From NCBI GenBank assembly GCA_945882215.1, contig CAMCWM010000001.1:1-64000 (forward strand): a DNA stretch of 64,000 bases. Direction: 5' to 3'. This document shows positions 51,486 through 57,659 of this stretch, piece after piece; position 1 is the stretch's first letter; each line of letters begins with the position of its first letter. The DNA is from Akkermansia muciniphila. Lineage in GTDB: Bacteria > Verrucomicrobiota > Verrucomicrobiia > Verrucomicrobiales > Verrucomicrobiaceae. A model generated the notes under the pieces. It saw only the letters and a program-made list of their open reading frames with translations, was not told the DNA's origin and ran no database searches. A program made the position numbers and the translations under genes.

Positions 51486-51958
51486 GCTACCCTGCGGACA
51501 AGCTCGCCGAACTCTACTTCCGGCGCTGGAGCATCGAGTTGTTTTACCGGGACATCAAAACCACGATGTGCATGGAGGCCATGCGCACCAAGACACCGGA
51601 GATCATCGAGAAGGAACTGCACATGCACGCGCTGGCCTACAACTGCATCCGCGCCCTGATCCTGGAGGGTGCCAGCACGCATCAGCAGGAGCTTGGGCGC
51701 ATCAGCTTCAAAGGCGCGGTGGGCTTGCTTCGGCAGTGGCTGCCGCACGCCGCGCACATCCATGAGCAGCCACGCAAACTAACTCACTGGCAGGCGCAAC
51801 TGCTGGAGGCCATTTCCAGCATTCAGAACCCGCTGCGCCCGGGACGACGAGAACCACGGGCCACGAAACGCCGCCCTAAAAGCTACCAATTACTCACCCG
51901 TCCCCGCCATCAGTTCCATGAAATCCAACACCGTGACCACTACCGTGCCACTGCTTAA
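51486..51958 (+). mobile_element. C-terminal fragment of an IS4-family transposase
   Basis: About 155 codons on the plus strand: YFRRWSIELFYRDIKTTMCMEAMRTKTPEIIEKELHMHALAYNCIRALI carries the Y-x2-R-x3-E-x6-K signature of IS4-family DDE transposases, including the last catalytic Glu. The N-terminal two thirds are missing and replaced by the DUF892 copy, so the element is dead. The right end just after the stop (ACTGAGTACC) may retain part of the IS terminus. Confidence 0.82.
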
Positions 51959-51997
51959 CTGAGTACCATTCATGCCTGGCATTCTGTACCTAAGGTG

Positions 51998-52834
51998 TTA
52001 CGCGGCCATCAGGGCCGGGCCGCCGTGCCTCATGCGGCTGCGGAATTCCGTGGGGGATTCATCGGTGATGCGGCGGAAGCTGCGGTTGAAATGGGACAGG
52101 CTCTGGAAGCCCACGTCGTAGGCCACTTCTATGATGCGGGCGGCGGGCTTCATGAGCATGCGCTTGGCCTTTTCCACGCGGGCGCGGTTCACGAAATCCG
52201 TGAAGGTCAGGCCCGTGGCGCCCTTGAAGACCTTGCAGAAGTGGAAGGGGCTCACGTTCACCGCGCTGGACACGGCTTCGAGGGACATCTGCTCGGCCAG
52301 GTGGGCGTGGATGAAGGTCTTACCATTGCGCACGGCTTCGGGCTCATTTGTGGCAGTGGCAAACAGCATGCGGTGAGCGCTGTCTCCCAACAGGAGGGCA
52401 AAGGACTGCAGGATGGCCACGGCGGCCTCATAGCTTGCGGGTTCCATGACGGGCACGTGTTCGAAGTGCACCTTGGCAGCGCGGATTTCTGCAGCGGAGC
52501 AATTGTCATCCAAGAGCGCCTTGGCCACCGGGGCGAAGTTTTTGGCATTGGCAGGCTCGAGGCGCACGGCACCGGTGAGCATGATGGCGATGGTGTGTTT
52601 TCCCACACGCACCGGCACCTGGGTTTCCAACACCCCGGTGATTCCCTTGCGGGTCACGGTGCTTTCGATGTGTGAGTCATCCTTGGTGGCTTCCAGACTC
52701 AGCGGCAGGCGGGCCAGCGTGTGGAAGGCCTTCTGGTAGTGCTGGAACAGTTCGCTCTCAGCAAGGTTCAGAATGAAACGTTGGCGGGGACTGGTGTGGG
52801 AGGTGTTCATAGCGCGTTCGTGGTTTGAGTTCAC
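51998..52834 (-). CDS. AraC-family regulator with PocR-like sensor region
   Basis: 278 aa (270 from ATG 52810). Residues about 25-165 have the layout of the second half of PocR-type ligand domains (VLETQVPVRVGKHTIAIMLTGAV; HVPVMEPASYEAAVAILQSFALLLGD), without the usual Cys cluster. Residues 175-275 are two AraC helix-turn-helix motifs (MSLEAVSSAVNVSPFHFCKVFKGATGLTFTDFVNRARVEKAKRML; IIEVAYDVGFQSLSHFNRSFRRITDESPTEFR). Lies 22 nt downstream of the DUF892 gene in the same direction, so may be co-transcribed. The only DNA-binding regulator in the window. Confidence 0.85.
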   Translation of the reverse strand: MNSNHERAMNTSHTSPRQRFILNLAESELFQHYQKAFHTLARLPLSLEATKDDSHIESTVTRKGITGVLETQVPVRVGKHTIAIMLTGAVRLEPANAKNFAPVAKALLDDNCSAAEIRAAKVHFEHVPVMEPASYEAAVAILQSFALLLGDSAHRMLFATATNEPEAVRNGKTFIHAHLAEQMSLEAVSSAVNVSPFHFCKVFKGATGLTFTDFVNRARVEKAKRMLMKPAARIIEVAYDVGFQSLSHFNRSFRRITDESPTEFRSRMRHGGPALMAA

Positions 52835-52855
52835 AGGAGCTATGATGAGCGTGCA

Positions 52856-53422
52856 TCACCGTTTGCCCAATGGGGCCTTCACCCCAACTATCTCATGACC
52901 GAAGCGGTCACTGGAGGAGGGGACGTCGGGGACGGTTTCGTCGAGGGCCTCGGGGTTGCAGCGGAACTTGGCCAGCTTGATGAGCGCCTGATTGGCGGTC
53001 TTTTCCTGGTCGAGCAGCTCCTCGATCAAACCGGCGGTCTCCTTGCTGCCGAGCAGCACGGCCCACTCACGCAGGCAGCCGTAGGAGGCGATCTCCTGAT
53101 GCTCGATCTTCTGCGCACAGGCGATGAGGGCGGCATTGAGCGCGGGGGAGTCCCGGCAGCGGGCGGTGGTCTCGTCACAGTCGCGCAACAGCGCGGCGGT
53201 GATGCCGCAGTCCGCTCCGCGGACCTCCACGCCGAGCGCCTCGAAGACGCGCTCGAGCTTGCCGACATGGCTTTCCGTCTCGCTGTGGTGGGTGAGGAGA
53301 AGCTGCTGCAAATCTGCGCAGGTGGCGGCCCGTGCCATCGCGGAGAGGCCGGCCACCTGCTGTATCTCAGAGTCGTAGCGGCTGGCAAGCCCGCTGAGAA
53401 AGACCTGCGTCAGAGGGCTCAT
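52856..53422 (-). CDS. YciE/YciF-type ferritin-like protein (DUF892)
   Basis: 188 aa. Four-helix DUF892 pattern: FLSGLASRYDSEIQQVAGLSAMARAA, LTHHSETESHVGKLERVFEALG, CAQKIEHQEIASYGCLREWAVLLG and DQEKTANQALIKLA. It has the Glu/His positions expected for metal binding. Diverged from the member at 2651, with a more degenerate first helix. A partial, recently made copy lies at 51107-51485. Four nt separate it from the upstream lipoprotein gene. Confidence 0.85.
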   Translation of the reverse strand: MSPLTQVFLSGLASRYDSEIQQVAGLSAMARAATCADLQQLLLTHHSETESHVGKLERVFEALGVEVRGADCGITAALLRDCDETTARCRDSPALNAALIACAQKIEHQEIASYGCLREWAVLLGSKETAGLIEELLDQEKTANQALIKLAKFRCNPEALDETVPDVPSSSDRFGHEIVGVKAPLGKR

Positions 53423-53425
53423 GAC

Positions 53426-53959
53426 TTACCGGCTCAGGAACGAGCGTGAGTAACGGCTGTCATCTCTCGATGATCCATCCCGATCATCCCGATCATACCG
53501 GGAGTCGCGATCATCCCGGTCATCGCGATCATTCCGATCATCCCTGTCCCGATGATCTTGATACCGCGGGTCCTGACGTTGCTGGGAGCCGGAGCCTGCG
53601 TGGTGCTGATGCGTGCCGCCGTAGAGATACTGGCCGTTTTGATAGTACCGGCTGGTGTAGGTCCGGCCCTGGTAGGTGTAGCGGCCGGTTTGATAGTTCC
53701 CGCCGGAGTAGTAGCGGCCGTTGTAGTAGTAGGCGTTGCCGGAGTAGTTGGGTGGCAGGGTGGTGTAATAGCCGCGCCCGCCGCCGTAGGATGAGCCGCC
53801 GTAGGACGCGCCACCGCCATAGGATGAGCGTTGGCCGCCATAAGAGCCGGTATCGACACAGGAGGTGATGGTGGCTGCGAGCAGCAGGGGAAGGACGAAC
53901 AAGGACGGGCGGGATTTCATGGTGGTGATGATCGGTGGGGGACTGGCGGTGGGTTTCAT
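53426..53959 (-). CDS. Gly/Tyr-rich lipoprotein with Asp-Arg repeat tail
   Basis: 177 aa from ATG 53959 or 164 from ATG 53920. Signal with lipobox (SLFVLPLLLAATITSC), a Gly/Ser/Tyr-rich region (SYGGGASYGGSSYGGG; NYQTGRYTYQGRTYTSRYYQ), and a C-terminal charged tail of RDD/DRD repeats (about 130-165). The hexamer CTTAGC lies 9 nt before ATG 53959, giving the near-leaderless layout; ATG 53920 gives a more usual signal peptide. Surface-exposed, function unknown. Confidence 0.68.
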   Translation of the reverse strand: MKPTASPPPIITTMKSRPSLFVLPLLLAATITSCVDTGSYGGQRSSYGGGASYGGSSYGGGRGYYTTLPPNYSGNAYYYNGRYYSGGNYQTGRYTYQGRTYTSRYYQNGQYLYGGTHQHHAGSGSQQRQDPRYQDHRDRDDRNDRDDRDDRDSRYDRDDRDGSSRDDSRYSRSFLSR

Positions 53960-54228
53960 GGCCGGGATGCTAAGCGAGGCACCCTGACGCGCGCCATGGG
54001 GTGAACACCTCTAATTGGACGACGCTGGTCCAAGCCGTCCATCACGCGTGGCATCTGCCCGGTGCGCGTGCTGAAGGGCAATGGCGGAACGCGCTCCTGC
54101 AGCACCACGAACTGCGCCTGGAGGGCCACCCACACGACCACCTCGGCCCATCGCGCATCACAGGTGTCATACACACTCACGACGAACTCCCCCAGCGTGA
54201 GCGGGCCTGTCTTGGAATCAGCGTTCAT
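53956..54228 (-). CDS. small conserved-looking protein (TLGEFVVSVYDTC motif)
   Basis: 90 aa. The start MNADSKTGPLTLGEFVVSVYDTCDARWAEVVVWVALQAQFVVLQ resembles small proteins of the form (P)LTLGDxIxAVYxAC...Axxxxxxxx...LVVF that I associate with stress-linked loci, but I cannot name a family. Beyond residue 50 the frame runs through the next promoter box, so the natural C-terminus may have been lost by a frameshift. Start codon near the palindromic box at 54262. Confidence 0.5.
   Translation of the reverse strand: MNADSKTGPLTLGEFVVSVYDTCDARWAEVVVWVALQAQFVVLQERVPPLPFSTRTGQMPRVMDGLDQRRPIRGVHPMARVRVPRLASRP
53970..54009 (-). promoter_or_regulatory. stress box promoter for Gly/Tyr-rich lipoprotein operon
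   Basis: Minus strand: GGTGTTCACCCCATGG (54009-53994), then CTTAGC (53974-53969) after 19 nt, then 9 nt to the ATG at 53959. It lies inside the 3' part of the 90-aa frame. Confidence 0.7.
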
Positions 54229-54261
54229 GGCCTGAGCATGGGAGAAAGCGAACCGTGGGCA

Positions 54262-54283
54262 CCATGGGGTGTTCACCCCATGG
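54262..54283. promoter_or_regulatory. two-sided palindromic stress box
   Basis: CCATGGGGTG, TT, CACCCCATGG: a 22-nt palindrome with both flanking CATGG arms, so the box reads equally in both directions. Leftward it faces the 90-aa gene at 54228; rightward there is no gene on the plus strand for over 1 kb. Confidence 0.65.
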
Positions 54284-54408
54284 CCATGGCCGGAGGATTT
54301 CGACTCAGGCGAAATCCAGCACGCCACCTGGTGTTTTCGAGCGCATTCGCGCTCAAGTCATTCAACACCGGATCACGAAAGAGGCGAGTGCCAGCATGAC
54401 GTGAGATT

Positions 54409-55626
54409 TCATGTTTGCGCTGGCGTCGCTCGAAAGTTCGAGGCGGGTGCTGTGGCAGGCAGGATCTCCCCGCCTTCATTCTCCCAGCTTTCGGTGGAGC
54501 GTTGCTGCATGGATTCAGTCTCTGCGAAACGCCTTTGGATGGCTGTCTGGCCGGGTTGTGTGGCTTCGGATCGAGCGCGCCATGTGCCCAGAAGCTCGAT
54601 GGTGATCGTGAGGGTGACCGGGCCCAAAATGAGACCTGCGGTTCCGAAGAGCATCAAACCGCCAACGACGGAGATGAAGGCGAGAACGGTGTGAAGTTTG
54701 AGCTGTTTCCCGACAAGCGCCGGGCGCAGCAGATTGTCGATGGTGCCGACAACGAGCATGCCCCAGACAGCAAGGATGACGGCGTTCCCCCAGCTGCCTT
54801 CGAGGGCAAGAAAAGCCACCGCAGGAATCCAGACGACAAATGCGCCGAGCACTGGAATGACAGCCAGGATGGCCATCACGACGCCCCAGAGCAGCGGTGC
54901 GGGCAGCCCCAGCCACCAGAACATCAAGCCGCCCAAAAGCCCTTGGATGGCAGAAACCGCCAGCGTTCCATAAACGGTGGCGTTGATGGTGCCGCTGATG
55001 CGGTCGAACATCTGTTCCATCTCTGATTTTGAGAGTGTCGAGAGGTAGCGGAGCGAGTGCAGGGCGGCGCGGCGGTCACGGAGGAAAAAGAACAGCAGAT
55101 AAAAGATGATGCAGAAATTGACCGCCTGGAACACGGAGCCTGTGACGATGGAGCCCGCGGTGGTGCTCAGCCATGCGGTGAGCGTTTTCACGCTGCCTTG
55201 AAGATCCAGATCCTGTTCGATTTTGTCTGCGATGGGCGCCAGACGCGGCTGTGCCTCAATGGCGCGCCGCCACTCGCCTGAGCTGACTTTGGTTTCGATG
55301 AGTTGCGCGCCTTTCACGGCCTGCACGACCAATTTCTGGCCCACAAAGACCGCCGGGACGACGACGATCAAGGCGATCACCGTGACGGCAATCATCGCGG
55401 CAAGCCCTGAATGAGCGAGCTTCGACTCCAGCCACTTCTGGAACGGTGCGAATAACACGGCCAGTGCCAGCGCCCAGGCGAGAGCGGGCAGAAATGGCGC
55501 GGCGAGCAAGAAGCAAAGGTAAATCCCGAGGGCCGTGGCCGCCATGAGCAAGAGTGTCTGGACATGACTCCTTGTTCCCCAGTCGTTCGCGGCCGGGTCA
55601 ATCCCGGGCTTCGTCAATGGAAGCAT
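54409..55626 (-). CDS. AI-2E family transporter (permease)
   Basis: 405 aa from ATG 55626. About eight membrane helices; conserved second half (AILAVIPVLGAFVVWIPAVAFLALEG; IDNLLRPALVGKQLKLHTVLAFISVVGGLMLFGTAGLILGPV). Paralogue of the gene at 31846 but different in sequence and with a longer charged C-terminus. Only 4 nt after the stop of the small acidic protein, so both are in one operon. Confidence 0.86.
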   Translation of the reverse strand: MLPLTKPGIDPAANDWGTRSHVQTLLLMAATALGIYLCFLLAAPFLPALAWALALAVLFAPFQKWLESKLAHSGLAAMIAVTVIALIVVVPAVFVGQKLVVQAVKGAQLIETKVSSGEWRRAIEAQPRLAPIADKIEQDLDLQGSVKTLTAWLSTTAGSIVTGSVFQAVNFCIIFYLLFFFLRDRRAALHSLRYLSTLSKSEMEQMFDRISGTINATVYGTLAVSAIQGLLGGLMFWWLGLPAPLLWGVVMAILAVIPVLGAFVVWIPAVAFLALEGSWGNAVILAVWGMLVVGTIDNLLRPALVGKQLKLHTVLAFISVVGGLMLFGTAGLILGPVTLTITIELLGTWRARSEATQPGQTAIQRRFAETESMQQRSTESWENEGGEILPATAPASNFRATPAQT

Positions 55627-55630
55627 GGCT

Positions 55631-55924
55631 TTACTCCTTCGCCCGCTTGTTGATGACCGAGGCGAGGCGTTGCTCGAGGTCAGCCTCATCGTTGCCGGCC
55701 CCGACGAGTTGTTCTGAGATGCTTTCCTCACTCACGGCAGGTTTCACTTCCATACGATGGCCGCCTGCTTCCGCTGTTTCGTCCAAGATGGCGATGCGGG
55801 CGTTTTCCGGGCTGGTTTCAAGGGCGATTTTTTGAGCGGTGGTGATGGCGGCGGCCTCAAGCACCAGTTCATTGAGATCGTCCGTGTTCAACGGGTCCGT
55901 CAGCTTGTCTTGGATTGGGTTCAT
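55631..55924 (-). CDS. small acidic protein with AGNDEADLEQR tail motif
   Basis: 97 aa, acidic, no membrane segment. The C-terminus (EESISEQLVGAGNDEADLEQRLASVINKRAKE) matches the tail of the protein at 29257. The first part (TDDLNELVLEAAAITTAQKIALETSPE) is helical. Both family members accompany envelope genes behind a stress box. Function unknown. Confidence 0.62.
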   Translation of the reverse strand: MNPIQDKLTDPLNTDDLNELVLEAAAITTAQKIALETSPENARIAILDETAEAGGHRMEVKPAVSEESISEQLVGAGNDEADLEQRLASVINKRAKE

Positions 55925-55960
55925 AAGTCCTCACAGCCTGCATGGGGTCCACGCAGGCAA

Positions 55961-55977
55961 CCATGGGGTTTTCACCC
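55961..55977 (-). promoter_or_regulatory. stress box variant for acidic protein-AI-2E operon
   Basis: Minus strand reads GGGTGAAAACCCCATGG, with one extra middle base. No clear hexamer. The ATG at 55924 is 36 nt downstream. Confidence 0.5.
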
Positions 55978-55994
55978 CAGGAATGGCGGTGGGC

Positions 55995-56195
55995 TTATGG
56001 CGGGTCTTCCAAACGTGCCGTGTCCTGCCTGGCCTTGTCACGGATGATCTTGTGCAGGGCCGCGTGTTCCGCACCCGTGGCTTTTTCAGCCTGCTGCTGA
56101 AGTTCCTCCAGCTCCTTGGTTTTGACGGGGAGCTGCGCAAACGTCTCGAGATCTTTGCCGAGTTTCTTCTCGGCTTCGGGCGGTGTGGGTTTCAT
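55995..56195 (-). CDS. small coiled-coil protein (66 aa)
   Basis: 66 aa, almost wholly a charged helix (KELEELQQQAEKATGAEHAALHKIIRDKARQDTARLED). Starts 5 nt after the dodecin stop codon, so co-transcribed. No known family. Confidence 0.55.
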   Translation of the reverse strand: MKPTPPEAEKKLGKDLETFAQLPVKTKELEELQQQAEKATGAEHAALHKIIRDKARQDTARLEDPP

Positions 56196-56200
56196 GCTTT

Positions 56201-56410
56201 TCAGTCCTCGACGGCGAATCCGACTTTAATAGTCACCTGCCAGTGCTGCACCTTGCCCTTGTCAATGCTGCCGCGTGTTTCAGTCACCTGAAACCAACTG
56301 AGGTTCTTGATGGTCTTGTGGGCACGCTTGAGCGCTTTGTTGACGGCATCTTCGATGGAAGCAGCCGAAGTGCCGGTGAGTTCGATGAGTTTATAGACGT
56401 GGTCTTTCAT
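56201..56410 (-). CDS. dodecin family flavin-binding protein
   Basis: 69 aa, standard dodecin length. Pattern VYKLIELTGTSAASIEDAVNKALKRAHKTIKNLSWFQVTETRGSIDKGKVQHWQVTIKVGF, including the Trp that stacks on flavin (LSWFQV) and the conserved Gln of VQHWQVT. Dodecins form 12-mers that store or buffer FMN/riboflavin and protect against photo-oxidative damage. Confidence 0.9.
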   Translation of the reverse strand: MKDHVYKLIELTGTSAASIEDAVNKALKRAHKTIKNLSWFQVTETRGSIDKGKVQHWQVTIKVGFAVED

Positions 56411-56444
56411 GGGTCTGGACTCAAAGGCGGTCGCGGCGCTTGTG

Positions 56445-56460
56445 CGATGGGGTGTTCTCC
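56445..56460 (-). promoter_or_regulatory. degenerate stress box for dodecin operon
   Basis: Minus strand: GGAGAACACCCCATCG; only the right arm (ACACCCCATCG) is conserved, and GGGTAGGAG lies just before it. No good hexamer. It is divergent from the plus-strand box at 56591. Confidence 0.42.
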
Positions 56461-56590
56461 TACCCTGGAGTGATGAGCAGCGGTGGCGGCTTACGCTCAT
56501 AGAATTGACCAGGCCGCCTGACGAGCACCCGCGCTGTGCGTTTTCCAGGGTGATGAAAGCTGCAAGCCGAGGGGCAGTCATAAGGCGGTA

Positions 56591-56630
56591 GGGTTACACC
56601 CCATCGCGGATGCGCGGCGCTGCCCCTAGC
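56591..56630 (+). promoter_or_regulatory. stress box promoter for triple-BON gene
   Basis: GGGTTACACCCCATCG at 56591-56606, 18-nt spacer, CCTAGC at 56625-56630, then 9 nt to the ATG. A textbook example of the layout. Confidence 0.8.
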
Positions 56631-56639
56631 GTGGAGCCT

Positions 56640-57452
56640 ATGAAATCCATGTCCCCGTGCCAGGCCCCAACCACCCGCCGCCGCAGCCTGCCGGCATCTC
56701 CTATGGCTCTCACACTGGTGCTTTCCGCCTTCCTGTTGGCTCCTCTGAACGCCACCGAGACGGACGACCGGATCGTCTCCGCCGCCCAGAACTCCTACGT
56801 CTTCAAAACCTTCCTCAGCGATGATGCGATCAAGACTGAGTCCAAGGATGGCGCGGTGACCTTGAGCGGAACCGTCCGTGAGGATTCGCACAAACAGATC
56901 GCGCAAGAGACCGTCTCAGGCCTGCCGGGCGTCACGAGCGTGAGCAACATGATTGAGGTCAAAGACAGCCCGCCGGTGCAATCCGACACGTGGCTCTACC
57001 TGAAGGTGAAAGGCGCGCTCGCCTATCACAGCAGCGTGAGCGCTTACAACACCAAGGTGGATCTGAAACAAGGCGTGGTGACGCTCACGGGCGAGGCCGC
57101 CAGCGAAGCCCAGAAAGATCTGGCCACCGAATACGCCAGGGATGTCGATGGCGTCAAAGACGTGAAGAATGAGATGACGGTGGTGGCGAACAAACCGACC
57201 GCCACGGCAGCTTTGGTCACCATGATCGATGACGCCTCCATCACCGCCCAGGTGCGCATGGCGCTGCTCACGCATCGTTCCACGAGCGCTTTCAAAACCA
57301 CCGTCACCACCACCGTGGGCATCGTCACCGTGGGTGGAGCGGCCAAGAACGCCGCTGAAAAAGAACTGGTCACCAAGCTCGTCACCGACATCAACGGCGT
57401 GAAAAGCGTCGTGAACAACATGGTCGTCGAGCTGGCCGCCGCCGCGAACTAA
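56640..57452 (+). CDS. exported OsmY-like protein with three BON domains
   Basis: 270 aa. N-region with four Arg and a hydrophobic stretch (PMALTLVLSAFLLAPLNA; residues 21-38), then three BON domains (about 45-110, 120-185, 200-268), each with the pattern GxVTLxGxV/A...A......V.GV..V.N. OsmY, with two BON domains, is induced by hyperosmotic shock in E. coli. ATG at 56640 accepted because it follows the hexamer; an internal ATG at 56703 also precedes the hydrophobic core. Confidence 0.85.
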   Translation: MKSMSPCQAPTTRRRSLPASPMALTLVLSAFLLAPLNATETDDRIVSAAQNSYVFKTFLSDDAIKTESKDGAVTLSGTVREDSHKQIAQETVSGLPGVTSVSNMIEVKDSPPVQSDTWLYLKVKGALAYHSSVSAYNTKVDLKQGVVTLTGEAASEAQKDLATEYARDVDGVKDVKNEMTVVANKPTATAALVTMIDDASITAQVRMALLTHRSTSAFKTTVTTTVGIVTVGGAAKNAAEKELVTKLVTDINGVKSVVNNMVVELAAAAN

Positions 57453-57481
57453 CACCCCTCAAAACGAAAGAATCCATCCCC

Positions 57482-57631
57482 ATGCTCCAGACCATCGCTG
57501 TCATTCTCATCATCCTGTGGCTCCTCGGTCTCGTGACCAGCTACACCGTCGGCGGCTTCATCCACATCCTGCTCGTGGTGGCCATCATCATCATCCTGCT
57601 GCGCGTCATTCAGGGCCGCCGCGTCCTTTGA
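57482..57631 (+). CDS. lmo0937-family small membrane protein
   Basis: 49 aa. MLQTIAVILIILWLLGLVTSYTVGGFIHILLVVAIIIILLRVIQGRR, two hydrophobic helices and the GxxTSYTxGGFIHILL signature of the lmo0937 group. These peptides are widely encoded beside stress genes; function unknown. It lies 29 nt after the BON gene. Confidence 0.85.
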   Translation: MLQTIAVILIILWLLGLVTSYTVGGFIHILLVVAIIIILLRVIQGRRVL

Positions 57632-57659
57632 TGTGCGGCGCGCCTGCCCCATTACCCCC

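Noticed and set aside
54284-54694. Plus-strand gene behind the rightward half of the symmetric box
   Set aside because: The open frames there are antisense to the AI-2E permease or have no start, family or composition support.
961-56630. The repeated box as a sigma-54, sigma-28, SigB or FNR/CRP site
   Set aside because: It lacks GG-N10-GC spacing of sigma-54, TAAA/GCCGATAA of sigma-28, GTTT/GGGTAT of SigB, and TTGAT-N4-ATCAA or TGTGA-N6-TCACA of FNR/CRP. None of these known consensus sequences fits.
961-56630. The repeated box as a mobile repeat (REP/MITE)
   Set aside because: Only the 16-nt box and the distant hexamer are conserved; the sequence between and around differs from site to site, and orientation follows the next gene. 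That is the behaviour of a regulatory site.
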